Part shown: positions 17,095 through 26,840 of the stretch, in pieces
Layout: every line of letters begins with the position of its first letter
Position numbering within the stretch: the stretch's first letter is position 1
DNA from: an uncultured Paracoccaceae bacterium
GTDB taxonomy: Bacteria; Pseudomonadota; Alphaproteobacteria; Rhodobacterales; Rhodobacteraceae
Assembly: GCA_947498985.1 (NCBI GenBank)
Contig: CANMMF010000001.1
Span: forward strand, 525,501-589,500
Length of the DNA stretch: 64,000 nt
Direction: 5' to 3'
Notes under the pieces: model-generated
Seen by the model: only the letters and a program-made list of their open reading frames with translations
Databases searched by the model: none
What the model was told of the DNA's origin: nothing
Position numbers and translations under genes: made by a program

Positions 17095-18378
17095 ATGGAT
17101 ACGATCTTTGCCTTGGCGAGCGCGCCGGGAAAATCAGGTGTTGCAGTGATCCGGGTGTCCGGTCCGGATGCGGTGTCCGCTGCGGAGAGACTGGTGGGGT
17201 CTTTGCCTGGACCCCGGACCGCGGGTCTTCGTCGGGTGCGGGATCTGGAACGGTCGTTTATCGACGAGGCGCTTGTCATCGTTTTTCCGGCGCCTGCGAG
17301 CTTCACCGGTGAGACTGTTGTCGAGTTTCAGTCGCACGGCAGTGTTGCGGTGGTACAGGCAATCCTTGACGTTTTGGGTCAGATCGAAGGACTGCGGAAT
17401 GCGGAGCCGGGGGAATTCACGCGGCGGGCGTTGGCCAATGGCAGGCTTGATTTACCACAGGTGGAGGCGCTTTCGGATCTCATTGAGGCGGAGACCAAAG
17501 CACAGCTCCGACAGGCGCAGACGGGGTTTTCCGGAGCGCTTGGTGAGGCGGTGGGTGTTTGGCGGTCCAAGCTGGTTCGCGCGGCATCGCTGCTTGAGGC
17601 AACGATTGATTTTGCAGATGAAGACGTGCCGGTCGATGTGAGCGACGAGGTGCAGGGGTTGATCCGTCAGGTACGCGATGAGATTGCGTTACAGCTGTCC
17701 GGATTTGAGGCGGCAGAGCGGGTCCGGCTCGGGTTCGAGGTCGCCATTGTCGGCGCACCGAATGTCGGCAAATCGACGCTTCTGAATTATCTTGCGGGTC
17801 GTGAAGCGGCGATCACCTCGGAGATTGCGGGTACGACGCGCGACATCATCGAAGTCCGGATGGATATTGGCGGGTTGCCAGTGACGTTGCTTGATACCGC
17901 GGGTTTGCGAGAAACGACGGATGGTGTCGAGCAGATTGGTGTGCGTTTGGCGCAGCGCCGCGGCGGCACGGCGGATTTGCGGATCCATTTGGTGGAGCCG
18001 GGTGTTGGGCCGATATTGCAGGTTGATAAGGATGATCTCGTGCTTATCGGCAAAGACGATAAGGGTGGGCACGAAAACGGTGTGTCTGGACGAACCGGTT
18101 ATGGTGTTGAGCGTGTGTTGGAGCTTGTCCGGATTGCTTTAAGCGCGAGGGTGTCCGAGGCTGGCCTGGCAACCCGCAATCGGCATAGGACTGCTTTGGA
18201 CGCGGGTGTCCGCCACCTCGATGCCGCGATCAGCTTGCTTGAGGAGGGGCCGGACATATATGAGATTTGCAGCGAAGAGATCAGGTCGGCCGTCCGAAAG
18301 ATGGAGGTCTTGGTCGGGCATGTTGATGTAGAGCATTTGCTGGACGACATTTTTGCGAATTTCTGTATCGGCAAGTGA
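17095..18378 (+). CDS. mnmE: tRNA modification GTPase MnmE
   Basis: 427 residues. With MnmG it makes the cmnm5U34 modification of wobble uridines. The N-terminal tetrahydrofolate-binding domain contains SFTGETVVEFQSHG and GEFTRRALANGRLDL. The G domain has G1 GAPNVGKST (220-228), G2 EIAGTTRD and G3 LLDTAG. The G4 position reads GKDD (319-322) rather than the usual NKxD, so guanine recognition may be altered. The C-terminus keeps the essential FCIGK with its cysteine. Four bases before mnmG. Confidence 0.95.
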   Translation: MDTIFALASAPGKSGVAVIRVSGPDAVSAAERLVGSLPGPRTAGLRRVRDLERSFIDEALVIVFPAPASFTGETVVEFQSHGSVAVVQAILDVLGQIEGLRNAEPGEFTRRALANGRLDLPQVEALSDLIEAETKAQLRQAQTGFSGALGEAVGVWRSKLVRAASLLEATIDFADEDVPVDVSDEVQGLIRQVRDEIALQLSGFEAAERVRLGFEVAIVGAPNVGKSTLLNYLAGREAAITSEIAGTTRDIIEVRMDIGGLPVTLLDTAGLRETTDGVEQIGVRLAQRRGGTADLRIHLVEPGVGPILQVDKDDLVLIGKDDKGGHENGVSGRTGYGVERVLELVRIALSARVSEAGLATRNRHRTALDAGVRHLDAAISLLEEGPDIYEICSEEIRSAVRKMEVLVGHVDVEHLLDDIFANFCIGK

Positions 18379-18381
18379 GGA

Positions 18382-20259
18382 GTGTTTCACGTGAAACAAT
18401 CAGACACCCAGGTTCTTGTGGTTGGTGGCGGACATGCCGGAACTGAAGCTGCGGCGGCAGCTGCCCGGATGGGTGCGCGCACTCTGCTGATCACGTTGAA
18501 ATATGCAGATCTTGGCACGATGTCCTGCAATCCGGCGATTGGTGGTCTTGGAAAAGGGCATCTGGTCAGAGAAATCGACGCTTTTGACGGGATCATGCCG
18601 CGCGTGGCTGATCTTGCTGGCATCCAGTTTCGCTTGCTGAACCGCCGTAAGGGTCCTGCGGTTCAGGGGCCTCGCGCGCAATCTGACCGGGCCATATACC
18701 GATCGAAGATGCAGAATTTGCTGAGATCGTATGAGAACCTTTCCGTCCTCGAAGCCGAAGTTGTTGGCTTCCTTTTAGATGGTGAAAAGGTTGCCGGTGT
18801 TCAGCTTTCCGACGGATCGGAAATCCGCGCGGGCGTCGCGATACTGACCAGCGGGACGTTTTTGCGCGGCGTTATCCACGTCGGGAATCAAGCGACGCCC
18901 GGAGGACGGATCGGAGACAAACCGTCGCTGAAACTCGCTGAGCAGATTGACGGGTTTGGATTACCACTTGGCCGGTTAAAGACCGGGACACCTCCGAGGC
19001 TGGATGGGCGGACGATCCGTTGGGATGTGCTTGATGCGCAGCCTGGTGATGAAGAACCAGTGATGTTTTCGTTCATGTCGGATCGGCCAACCGCCCGGCA
19101 AATAAGCTGCGGCATCACCAACACAAATGCTCAAACGCATGAGATTATTGAACAAAACCTCGACCGTTCGGCGATGTATGGCGGTCATATCGATGGTGTG
19201 GGCCCGAGATACTGCCCTTCGATAGAGGACAAGGTTGTGCGGTTCAAGGATAAGGAGCAGCACCAGGTTTTCCTTGAACCGGAAGGCCTCGACACGGATG
19301 TTGTGTATCCAAATGGTATCTCCACATCGCTGCCCATCGAGATTCAAGAGGCGTATGTTCGCACCATTAAAGGGCTTGAAGACGCCAGAATCGTCCAGCC
19401 CGGCTACGCCATTGAGTACGATTACGTGGATCCCAGATCGCTGAGCTCCGGGCTCGAACTTCTGGATATCCCAAATCTGTACCTTGCAGGCCAGATCAAC
19501 GGAACAACCGGATATGAAGAGGCTGCGGCGCAGGGACTTGTGGCTGGTTTGAACGCGGCGTGCCAGGTACTCGACAAAGAGCCCGTAGAATTCAATCGCT
19601 CGGAAAGCTATATCGGCGTCATGATCGACGATTTGACGACGCGTGGCGTATCGGAACCGTATCGCATGTTTACGTCGAGGGCGGAATTTCGTTTGTCGCT
19701 TCGAATCGATAACGCGGATCAGCGGTTGACGCCGAAGGCAATTGATTTGGGCTGTGTGAATGAGGACCGGCGGAAATCGTTCTTTGAAAAAATGGCGCAG
19801 CTGGATGCCGGCCGTCAATCTCTGTCCTCAATGGTAATCGATGCCTCTCAGGCAAGGGACATCGGGATTCCGGTTAACGAAGACGGCAAGAAACGCACGG
19901 CTTACGAGTTCCTTGCACTAAAAGACGTGACGGTGGAAACGCTGGTAAAGCTGGATCAGGATCTTGGCCAAATGTCGAAGGCAACCGCCGACCAATTGAA
20001 GAAAGAGGCGCTCTACGCGAACTATGTGGAACGTCAGAACAGGGATGTGGAGGCTTTAAAACGTGATGAAGCGATCAGAATCCCAGTGGATTTTGACTAC
20101 GCCTCACTGTCAAGCCTGTCGAACGAGTTGAAATCAAAACTGACCGCGTCTCGTCCTCAGACCATTTCGCAGGCAAGCCGTCTCGATGGGATGACTCCGG
20201 CAGCTCTCACTCTGATCATCGCGAAACTTCGCCAGCTGAGGCACGCAAAAAGTGCGTGA
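18382..20259 (+). CDS. mnmG: tRNA uridine 5-carboxymethylaminomethyl modification enzyme MnmG (GidA)
   Basis: 625 residues from a GTG at 18382. The first codons coincide with a parS site: bases 18383-18398 read through the N-terminus as FHVKQ. The FAD motif [19 protein letters not shown] follows, then the GidA signatures [13 protein letters not shown] and [23 protein letters not shown]-dependent partner of MnmE. The gene looks less G+C-rich than the genes beyond 21 kb. Overlaps rsmG by eight bases. Confidence 0.97.
   Translation: MFHVKQSDTQVLVVGGGHAGTEAAAAAARMGARTLLITLKYADLGTMSCNPAIGGLGKGHLVREIDAFDGIMPRVADLAGIQFRLLNRRKGPAVQGPRAQSDRAIYRSKMQNLLRSYENLSVLEAEVVGFLLDGEKVAGVQLSDGSEIRAGVAILTSGTFLRGVIHVGNQATPGGRIGDKPSLKLAEQIDGFGLPLGRLKTGTPPRLDGRTIRWDVLDAQPGDEEPVMFSFMSDRPTARQISCGITNTNAQTHEIIEQNLDRSAMYGGHIDGVGPRYCPSIEDKVVRFKDKEQHQVFLEPEGLDTDVVYPNGISTSLPIEIQEAYVRTIKGLEDARIVQPGYAIEYDYVDPRSLSSGLELLDIPNLYLAGQINGTTGYEEAAAQGLVAGLNAACQVLDKEPVEFNRSESYIGVMIDDLTTRGVSEPYRMFTSRAEFRLSLRIDNADQRLTPKAIDLGCVNEDRRKSFFEKMAQLDAGRQSLSSMVIDASQARDIGIPVNEDGKKRTAYEFLALKDVTVETLVKLDQDLGQMSKATADQLKKEALYANYVERQNRDVEALKRDEAIRIPVDFDYASLSSLSNELKSKLTASRPQTISQASRLDGMTPAALTLIIAKLRQLRHAKSA
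18383..18398. promoter_or_regulatory. parS centromere site 1
   Basis: TGTTTCACGTGAAACA, a perfect 16-base palindrome identical to the consensus ParB/Spo0J loading site. It starts at the second base of the mnmG GTG start codon, so it is simultaneously coding. It lies about 2.5 kb upstream of parA and about 2.8 kb from the candidate origin. Confidence 0.95.
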
Positions 20260-20872
20260 ACCAGGCTTGGAAGACTGGGCGGATGTTTCACGTGAAACAC
20301 TGGACCGATTGCAGCATTACGAAACGCTCCTCGTCAAATGGAACGCCAGGATAAACCTCGTCTCCAAATCGACCATACCGGAAATCTGGACACGCCACTT
20401 CCTCGATTCCAAGCAGCTCTTCGCGAATAATGCCAAACCGGCTACGATCTGGGTCGACTTCGGCTCCGGCGGCGGATTTCCCGCCATGATTATCGCCATT
20501 CTCGCCGTCGAAAAAGCCCCAGGCCTCGTCATTCAACTCATTGAGAGCGACGGACGAAAATGCGCTTTTCTTAACACGGTCAAACGGGAAACAGGGGCAG
20601 AGGCAACCATTCACCACGCCCGTGTCGCTGACTTGCCAAGCCTGCAAGCGGATATCGTATCCGCCCGCGCCTTTGCCTCCCTCACAGATCTGCTCCCGCT
20701 CGCAAAACACCACATGAAGCCAGACGGCGAAGCGATTTTCCCCAAAGGTGCAAATTGGAAAAAAGAACTCGACGAAGCCCGCAAGTCATGGAACTTCTCC
20801 TGTGTTCCGACTAAAAGCATGACAGATCCAAACGCCGTCGTCCTGAACATCCGAGATATCCAACATGTCTGA
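20252..20872 (+). CDS. rsmG: 16S rRNA (guanine527-N7)-methyltransferase RsmG (GidB)
   Basis: 206 residues from a GTG at 20252 that overlaps the end of mnmG by eight bases. Contains [15 protein letters not shown] and [12 protein letters not shown], then the SAM-binding [18 protein letters not shown]. Methylates G527 of 16S rRNA; loss gives low-level streptomycin resistance in E. coli. A second parS palindrome lies at its codons for DVSRET (20284-20299). Overlaps parA by eight bases. Confidence 0.95.
   Translation: MREPGLEDWADVSRETLDRLQHYETLLVKWNARINLVSKSTIPEIWTRHFLDSKQLFANNAKPATIWVDFGSGGGFPAMIIAILAVEKAPGLVIQLIESDGRKCAFLNTVKRETGAEATIHHARVADLPSLQADIVSARAFASLTDLLPLAKHHMKPDGEAIFPKGANWKKELDEARKSWNFSCVPTKSMTDPNAVVLNIRDIQHV
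20284..20299. promoter_or_regulatory. parS centromere site 2
   Basis: TGTTTCACGTGAAACA, identical to the site at 18383-18398 but read in a different frame (giving VSRET within RsmG instead of FHVKQ). Two perfect copies 1.9 kb apart next to parAB define the centromere region. Confidence 0.95.
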
Positions 20873-21674
20873 TCCGTCACGACCCTCAGGCCCCAAGATC
20901 ATCGCGATCGCCAATCAGAAAGGCGGTGTGGGAAAGACCACAACAACCATCAATCTCGGCGCAGCGTTGAGCGAAAGCGGTTACAAAGTGTTGGTGGTTG
21001 ACCTCGATCCACAGGGCAATGCCTCAACCGGTCTGGGAATCGAGCCCGAAGACCGCGAATTCACCACCTACGAGCTTCTGCTGGAAGACACCGCGCTTGA
21101 GAGGGTAATCGTCAGCACCAGCACCGCGCGACTTTTCCTCATCCCTGCGACGGTCGATCTCAGCTCTGCCGACATGGAGCTCATGTCCAACGAAAGGCGC
21201 AGCACGTTGCTGCATGATGCGCTGCGCCAGCACGACATGGACCGCTTCGGCTTCGACTATGTGCTGATTGATTGCCCGCCCTCGCTGAACCTCCTGACGG
21301 TCAATGCCATGGTGGCCGCGCATTCCGTTCTGGTCCCCTTGCAGAGCGAGTTCTTCGCCCTTGAGGGGCTCTCCCAACTGATGCTCACGATCCGGGAGGT
21401 GCGTCAGACCGCCAATCGAAATCTTCGCATCGAAGGGGTGGTGTTGACCATGTATGACAGCCGAAACAACCTATCGCAGCAGGTCGAGGCGGATGCCCGC
21501 GACAATCTGGGCGATCTGGTCTTCTCGACGGTGATCCCGCGCAACGTCCGTGTCAGCGAAGCACCATCCTACGCATTGCCGGTGCTCAGCTACGATCCGG
21601 GATCCAAGGGGGCGACGGCCTACCGCGCCCTTGCCTCCGAATTGCTCAAGAAAAACGCGAAACTGGCCGCCTGA
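20865..21674 (+). CDS. parA: Chromosome partitioning ATPase ParA
   Basis: 269 residues. Deviant Walker A KGGVGKTT at residues 19-26 after an IAIANQ strand; VVDLDPQGNASTGLG, DYVLIDCPPSLNLLTVNAM and the C-terminal RNVRVSEAPS are all typical of chromosomal ParA/Soj. It forms ATP-dependent gradients on the nucleoid that move ParB-parS complexes. Overlaps rsmG by eight bases; parB follows after 22 bases. Confidence 0.96.
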   Translation: MSDPSRPSGPKIIAIANQKGGVGKTTTTINLGAALSESGYKVLVVDLDPQGNASTGLGIEPEDREFTTYELLLEDTALERVIVSTSTARLFLIPATVDLSSADMELMSNERRSTLLHDALRQHDMDRFGFDYVLIDCPPSLNLLTVNAMVAAHSVLVPLQSEFFALEGLSQLMLTIREVRQTANRNLRIEGVVLTMYDSRNNLSQQVEADARDNLGDLVFSTVIPRNVRVSEAPSYALPVLSYDPGSKGATAYRALASELLKKNAKLAA

Positions 21675-21696
21675 GGCCCTGAATCAGAGACCGATC

Positions 21697-22602
21697 ATGG
21701 CAGACCGAAAAGAACAGCGGCGCGGACTTGGACGTGGATTGTCGGCGCTCATGGCGGATGTGGACCCGCAAGCCCAGGCCGACGAAGATACTGCGTCTGC
21801 CCGCGCAGACCGGCACCTGCCCGTAGAGCGGATTCACCCGAACCCCGATCAGCCGCGGCGGACATTCACCCAATCTCAATTGGACGAGCTCGCAGCGTCG
21901 ATCAGCACCAAGGGGATTATCCAGCCTCTGATCGTTCGGCCCGCGCCCGGAAAACCCGATCACTACCAGATCGTGGCCGGGGAACGCCGCTGGCGAGCAG
22001 CCCAGATCGCACAACTGCACGATGTGCCGGTCCTGATCCGTGAGTTCAACGATACAGAAGTGCTCGAAGTTGCCATCATCGAAAACATCCAGCGCTCTGA
22101 TCTGAACGCCATAGAAGAGGCAGCCGGGTATCGCCAGCTGATGTTCAAATTCGGCCATACCCAGGAAAAACTGTCCGAAGCGCTTGGCAAAAGCCGAAGC
22201 CATATCGCCAATCTCATGCGCCTTCTCAACCTGCCAGAGAGCGTCCAGGACATGGTTGCCCGAGGTGATCTCTCCGCTGGACATGCCCGGACCCTCGTGA
22301 CAGCGCCAAAACCCGAGGAACTTGCGCAGGTCATCGTTAAAAAGGGCTTGTCGGTCAGGGCAGCGGAAAAACTGGCGCGCGACGCGACCCCATCCGAGAA
22401 ACGCCGCAAGCCCCGCGATGGCGCGTTCACATTCGATAAGGACGCGGACACCAAGGCGCTTGAGGGGGACCTCTCCGCCGCGCTTGGGATGAAGGTTCTC
22501 ATCGATCACAAACCCGGCGCGGAGTCCGGCAAATTGACCGTGTCCTACGATACGCTGGAACAGCTCGACGCGCTTTGCGGATTGCTGAGCGCCAACAGCT
22601 GA
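21697..22602 (+). CDS. parB: Chromosome partitioning protein ParB
   Basis: 301 residues from the ATG at 21697. N-terminal GLGRGLSALMAD; then HPNPDQPRRTF, GIIQPLIVRP and the CTP-binding/ParB core YQIVAGERRWRAAQIA with VAIIENIQRSDLNAIEEA; the helix-turn-helix SEALGKSRSHIANLMRLLNLP contacts parS. The C-terminus is a short dimerisation domain. An in-frame extension to 21550 lies within parA and is rejected. Ends five bases from convergent hemW. Confidence 0.96.
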   Translation: MADRKEQRRGLGRGLSALMADVDPQAQADEDTASARADRHLPVERIHPNPDQPRRTFTQSQLDELAASISTKGIIQPLIVRPAPGKPDHYQIVAGERRWRAAQIAQLHDVPVLIREFNDTEVLEVAIIENIQRSDLNAIEEAAGYRQLMFKFGHTQEKLSEALGKSRSHIANLMRLLNLPESVQDMVARGDLSAGHARTLVTAPKPEELAQVIVKKGLSVRAAEKLARDATPSEKRRKPRDGAFTFDKDADTKALEGDLSAALGMKVLIDHKPGAESGKLTVSYDTLEQLDALCGLLSANS

Positions 22603-22607
22603 CAGCC

Positions 22608-23777
22608 CTATCCGGTCTCATCTGGCATCAAAGTCCGAATGATCGAGTTCAACACCGGACGCCCGCCCGGCGTGGCCCGAAGCCGCCCGTCCTCACGCGT
22701 AATCAACCCAAGCTCTTGCAAGCCGGCGATCTCATCCGTACGCGCCCATTGGGGATCCAACTCGCGCAACCGATCTATATCTAGACCTTCTGAGATCCTT
22801 AGCCCCAACATGCAGTATTCAGCCGCCTGATCTTTCAGCGATAGTTGCGTGTCGATCTCATCCCCGCACCCCGCCTCCGCCGCTGCCAGCCAGCGCCCCG
22901 GCTGCAAATATCCCGCGGTCGCAAAGCGACGTCCGTCCAGCGACAAGCGCCCATGTGCGCCGGGACCCACCCCTGCATAATCGCCGTAACGCCAGTAAAT
23001 CAGATTGTGCCGCGATTCCGCGCCCGGCAGCGCGTGGTTCGACACTTCATAGGCGTGGTAACCCGCATCGGCACACATCTCCTGCGTCACCTCATACATG
23101 TCCGCCGAGAGATCCTCGTCAGGCAATCCTCTCAGACCACCCGCCTGTGCGCGATCCCAAAACGCCGTGCCCGGCTCAAGCGTCAACTGGTAGAGAGACA
23201 GATGATCGACCGCCATCTCCAAAGCATCCAGAAGCTCCGCCCGCCAGGCCTCCAGAGTCTGACCCTGCCGCGCATAAATCAGATCGAAACTCACCCGCGA
23301 AAACGTCTCCCGCGCCACGTTAAACGCTTCCTTGGCCTCCGCGACACTGTGCAACCGACCGAGCCGCCGCATATCCGCGTCATTGAGCGCCTGCACACCC
23401 AGCGACACCCGACCCACGCCAGCACGCGCAAAGCTCTCGAACTTCGCCGCCTCCACGGATCGCGGGTTCGCCTCCAATGTGATCTCGATATCGTTGGCCC
23501 AGACCCAGCCATCCCGCGCGGCGTCAAGCACCGTTGCGACTGTCTCCGGGGCCATCAACGACGGCGTGCCCCCGCCAAAGAACACCGATTGCAACACCCG
23601 CCCGGGTGTCCGTGCCGCCAACCTGCGGATTTCGGATGCCAGCGCATTGGCCCATCGGGTCTGGTCCACATGCGCGACCACATGGCTGTTGAAGTCGCAA
23701 TAGGGGCACTTCGCTTCACAGAACGGCCAATGCACATAAAGCCCAAAGCCGCCGATCTGCCACGTCTCAGGCGTCAA
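22608..23777 (-). CDS. hemW: Radical SAM heme chaperone HemW
   Basis: 389 residues, starting at a TTG (23777) inside the end of rdgB with AAGGG about six bases upstream; no ATG exists near the conserved N-terminus. The radical SAM cluster motif is CEAKCPYC (Cys 20, 24, 27) within GLYVHWPFC, followed by VFFGGGTPSLM. Formerly annotated as coproporphyrinogen III oxidase-like; HemW binds heme and delivers it to membrane proteins and lacks the extra motifs of true HemN. Downstream member of rph-rdgB-hemW. Confidence 0.9.
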   Translation of the reverse strand: MTPETWQIGGFGLYVHWPFCEAKCPYCDFNSHVVAHVDQTRWANALASEIRRLAARTPGRVLQSVFFGGGTPSLMAPETVATVLDAARDGWVWANDIEITLEANPRSVEAAKFESFARAGVGRVSLGVQALNDADMRRLGRLHSVAEAKEAFNVARETFSRVSFDLIYARQGQTLEAWRAELLDALEMAVDHLSLYQLTLEPGTAFWDRAQAGGLRGLPDEDLSADMYEVTQEMCADAGYHAYEVSNHALPGAESRHNLIYWRYGDYAGVGPGAHGRLSLDGRRFATAGYLQPGRWLAAAEAGCGDEIDTQLSLKDQAAEYCMLGLRISEGLDIDRLRELDPQWARTDEIAGLQELGLITREDGRLRATPGGRPVLNSIIRTLMPDETG

Positions 23778-24381
23778 AACAGCCCTTCACAAGCTTCTCA
23801 AAGGCATCGGCCCGATGGCTGATCCGGTTCTTTTCCCAGCGGTCCATCTCGCCAAAAGTCACGTCATAACCTTCCGGCTGAAACACCGGGTCATACCCGT
23901 GCCCTTGCGCCCCGCGCATCGGCCAGACAAACCGGCCTTCCATCACGCCGGGAAACACCTCGTCATGCCCATCGGGCCAGGCAAGAACAAGCGTGCAGCA
24001 AAACCGCGCATTCCAGGGCTCGGACGCCCCGCTGGCCAGGAGCCTCTCATGCGCCTTGGTCATGGCCATGACAAAGTCCCGACCCGTCTCTGTTTCGGCC
24101 CAATCGGCCGTGTAGACGCCTGGTTGCTTGTCCAGCGCATCGATCTCGATCCCGCTGTCGTCGGACAATGCGGGCAGCCCGGTGGCCCGGGCCGCGGCAT
24201 GGGCCTTGATGCGCGCGTTCTCCACAAAGGTCGTCCCGGTTTCTTCAGGCTCCGGCAGATTCATCTCCGCCGCGCCAACCACCGAAACGCCATAAGGCGT
24301 CAGGAGCGCGCCGATCTCCTCGAGTTTTCCCGCATTATGGGTGGCGACCAGTAGCCTGTCGCCGTCAAAGGCCCGTGTCAT
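23767..24381 (-). CDS. rdgB: Non-canonical purine NTP pyrophosphatase (RdgB/HAM1)
   Basis: 204 residues. [10 protein letters not shown] near the N-terminus is the nucleotide-binding loop, and [13 protein letters not shown] and [18 protein letters not shown] are family signatures. The enzyme removes dITP, XTP and ITP from the nucleotide pool. The start overlaps the rph stop by four bases, and its end overlaps the hemW TTG start by eleven. Confidence 0.95.
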   Translation of the reverse strand: MTRAFDGDRLLVATHNAGKLEEIGALLTPYGVSVVGAAEMNLPEPEETGTTFVENARIKAHAAARATGLPALSDDSGIEIDALDKQPGVYTADWAETETGRDFVMAMTKAHERLLASGASEPWNARFCCTLVLAWPDGHDEVFPGVMEGRFVWPMRGAQGHGYDPVFQPEGYDVTFGEMDRWEKNRISHRADAFEKLVKGCFDA

Positions 24382-25091
24382 GCAAGCGCTGCGCGTTGCG
24401 CCTCGACCAGCGCACTCACACCCTGCTCGGCAAGGTCCATCAACTGACCCATCTGATCGCGCGAGAACGTGGCGCCCTCGGCACTCATCTGCACTTCGAT
24501 CAACTGTCCGTCACCGCGCAGGATAAAGTTGCCATCGACGCCCGCCTCGCTGTCCTCGGGATAGTCGAGATCCAGCACCGGCTGCCCTGCATAGATCCCG
24601 CAGCTCACTGCCGCCACTTCCGAGATCAGCGGATCGGAGATCACGTCGCCGGCCTTCATCATCTTGTCTACCGCCATGCGCAGCGCAACCCAGCCACCGG
24701 TGATCGCGGCACAGCGGGTGCCGCCATCGGCCTGGATGACATCGCAATCCACCGTGATCTGTCTCTCCCCCAGCGCAACCCGGTCCACACCTGCGCGCAG
24801 CGCCCGTCCGATCAGACGCTGGATCTCTACCGTGCGCCCACCCTGTTTCCCGGCAGAGGCTTCCCGGCGCATCCGTGTCGAGGTCGACCGCGGCAACATC
24901 CCGTATTCCGCCGTGACCCAGCCCAGACCGGAACCCTTGATGAACGGCGGCACACGCTCCTCGATGGAAGCGGTACAGAGCACATGCGTATCGCCCACCC
25001 GGATCATGCACGACCCTTCGGCATGTTTCGTCACACCGGTCTCGATTGAAACGGCGCGCATTTCGCTTAAGTCTCGTCCGGACGGTCTCAT
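24378..25091 (-). CDS. rph: Ribonuclease PH
   Basis: 237 residues from the ATG at 25091 (MRPSGRD); a possible start at 25121 adds ten non-conserved residues. Contains [29 protein letters not shown] and [19 protein letters not shown], typical of the phosphorolytic 3'-5' exoribonuclease that trims tRNA 3' ends. Divergent from hrcA across 111 bases and first gene of rph-rdgB-hemW. Confidence 0.96.
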   Translation of the reverse strand: MRPSGRDLSEMRAVSIETGVTKHAEGSCMIRVGDTHVLCTASIEERVPPFIKGSGLGWVTAEYGMLPRSTSTRMRREASAGKQGGRTVEIQRLIGRALRAGVDRVALGERQITVDCDVIQADGGTRCAAITGGWVALRMAVDKMMKAGDVISDPLISEVAAVSCGIYAGQPVLDLDYPEDSEAGVDGNFILRGDGQLIEVQMSAEGATFSRDQMGQLMDLAEQGVSALVEAQRAALA

Positions 25092-25152
25092 CACATCTCT
25101 CCGCTTGTGCCCACACGGCATAGACGGGGGGAGGTCTCGGACGCAACCCCGA

Positions 25153-25180
25153 TTGACGATACCGCGCGAGCGTCTTTAAT
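25153..25180 (+). promoter_or_regulatory. Possible hrcA-grpE promoter
   Basis: TTGACG (25153-25158) and TTTAAT (25175-25180) with a 16-base spacer, about 22 bases before the hrcA ATG. No CIRCE inverted repeat (TTAGCACTC-N9-GAGTGCTAA) is present, so the operon does not appear to be autoregulated by HrcA at this site. Confidence 0.4.
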
Positions 25181-25202
25181 GGTCCGGTCTCAAAGGTGCG
25201 CG

Positions 25203-26273
25203 ATGAAAGAACCGACGCAACTGCTCGAACAGCTCAACTCCCGCTCGCGCGAGGTGTTTCGACGTGTTGTCGAAGGCTATCTGGAAAACGGAGAGCCGGT
25301 GGGATCGCGCACGCTGACCCGCAGCCTGAGTGAGCAGGTCTCCGCCGCAACGATCCGCAACGTGATGCAGGATCTGGAGTTTCTGGGCCTGCTGGACAGC
25401 CCGCATGTGAGCGCCGGACGGATCCCGACGCAGCTGGGGCTGCGCATGTTTGTCGATGGTCTGCTCGAAGTGCGCGATCTCGACGAGGAAGACCGCGACA
25501 AGATCGACGCGACGCTCGGCACCAACGCGCGCGATGTCGGCAGCCTGCTCGACACGGTGGGCTCCGCGCTCTCCGGTGTCACTCATGGCGCGTCTCTGGT
25601 TCTCACACCGAAACACGAAGCACCGCTGAAACATATCGAGTTCGTCAGCCTCGCACCCGACCGCGCGCTCGTGGTGATTGTCTTTGCCGATGGCCATGTG
25701 GAGAATCGCCTGTTTTCCCCGCCGCCGGGTCAGACGCCAAGCTCCATGCGCGAGGCCGCCAATTTTCTCAATGCCTTCATCGAAGGCCGCACGCTGAGCG
25801 AACTCAGCGCGGTCATGGCGCATGAAATTGCCGCGCGACGGCAGGAGCTTGACACCCTGGCCGCGCAGCTGGTGCAGGAAGGCATCGCCATGTGGGAACC
25901 CGAAGCGGACCATTCCGCCCGTCTGATCGTGCGCGGCCGCGCGAATCTGCTGGGTGACGAGACCGCCGAGGAAGAGCTTGACCGCATCCGAACGCTCTTT
26001 GACGACCTCGAGCGCAAGCGCGACATCGCCGAATTTCTGCAATTGGCCGAGGAAGGCGACGGCGTGCGCATTTTTATCGGCTCGGAAAACAAACTTTTTT
26101 CGCTTTCGGGTTCCTCTCTGGTGGTGTCTCCATATATGAACGCAGACCGAAAGATCATTGGCGCGGTGGGCGTGATCGGCCCGACGCGTCTGAACTATGG
26201 CCGGATCGTTCCCATCGTGGATTACACGGCCCAACTGGTCGGGCGGCTTCTGACCGACCGGCAGGAAAGGTGA
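25203..26273 (+). CDS. hrcA: Heat-inducible transcription repressor HrcA
   Basis: 356 residues from the ATG at 25203. N-terminal winged helix (YLENGEPVGSRTLTRSL, SAATIRNVMQDLEFLGLL), then SPHVSAGRIPTQLGLRMFVDGLL; the C-terminal GAF-like domain contains FIGSEN and later IGAVGVIGPTRLNYGRIVPIVDYTA. Represses chaperonin genes through CIRCE elements, with GroEL as co-regulator. An upstream in-frame start at 25107 overlaps divergent rph and is rejected. Three bases before grpE. Confidence 0.95.
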   Translation: MKEPTQLLEQLNSRSREVFRRVVEGYLENGEPVGSRTLTRSLSEQVSAATIRNVMQDLEFLGLLDSPHVSAGRIPTQLGLRMFVDGLLEVRDLDEEDRDKIDATLGTNARDVGSLLDTVGSALSGVTHGASLVLTPKHEAPLKHIEFVSLAPDRALVVIVFADGHVENRLFSPPPGQTPSSMREAANFLNAFIEGRTLSELSAVMAHEIAARRQELDTLAAQLVQEGIAMWEPEADHSARLIVRGRANLLGDETAEEELDRIRTLFDDLERKRDIAEFLQLAEEGDGVRIFIGSENKLFSLSGSSLVVSPYMNADRKIIGAVGVIGPTRLNYGRIVPIVDYTAQLVGRLLTDRQER

Positions 26274-26276
26274 CGC

Positions 26277-26825
26277 ATGGCAGACCCGAAACACGAAGAG
26301 TTTCTCGAGGACCCCGAAGCAGAATTCGAAGAGGAAGATCTCGACGAAGCGATCGCTGCGGAAGACAATCTCGAAATGCTCATCTCGGAACGGGATGAGT
26401 TCAAGGACAAGTATTACCGCGCTCTGGCAGAGGCGGACAACGCCCGCAAACGCGCCGACAAGGACCGCAGGGAGGCGCAGGCCTATGGCGGAACACGGAT
26501 CGCGCGCGACCTGCTGCCGGTCTATGACAATCTGCACCGCGCCCTGGCCGCTGCCAAGGAAGACGACAGTGCGTCGACCGCTCTGGTCGAAGGGGTGGAG
26601 CTGACGCTGAAAGAGCTTCAGAACGTCTTTGATCGCCACGGCGTCACGCGTATCGCACCCGAAGTCGGCGACCGGTTCGATCCCAAGCTGCACGAGGCGA
26701 TGTTCGAAGCGCCGCTGCCCGGCACCAGGGCTGGCGACATCATCCAGGTCTCGGCGGAGGGCTTTCTGCTCTACGACCGTCTGCTGCGCCCGGCGCAGGT
26801 CGGTGTGAGTTCGATGACCGGCTGA
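26277..26825 (+). CDS. grpE: Nucleotide exchange factor GrpE
   Basis: 182 residues. The acidic N-terminus (to about residue 35) precedes a long helix with DEFKDKYYRALAEADNARKRADKD, then RDLLPVYDNLHRAL and the C-terminal beta domain with GDRFDPKLHEAMFE. Releases ADP from DnaK. Operon with hrcA. Convergent with mutS, with a short hairpin repeat (26841-26864) between. Confidence 0.95.
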   Translation: MADPKHEEFLEDPEAEFEEEDLDEAIAAEDNLEMLISERDEFKDKYYRALAEADNARKRADKDRREAQAYGGTRIARDLLPVYDNLHRALAAAKEDDSASTALVEGVELTLKELQNVFDRHGVTRIAPEVGDRFDPKLHEAMFEAPLPGTRAGDIIQVSAEGFLLYDRLLRPAQVGVSSMTG

Positions 26826-26840
26826 GCCGCGCGCGGCACC

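Noticed and set aside
25092-25202. CIRCE element expected near hrcA
   Set aside because: No TTAGCACTC/GAGTGCTAA repeat in the rph/hrcA gap.
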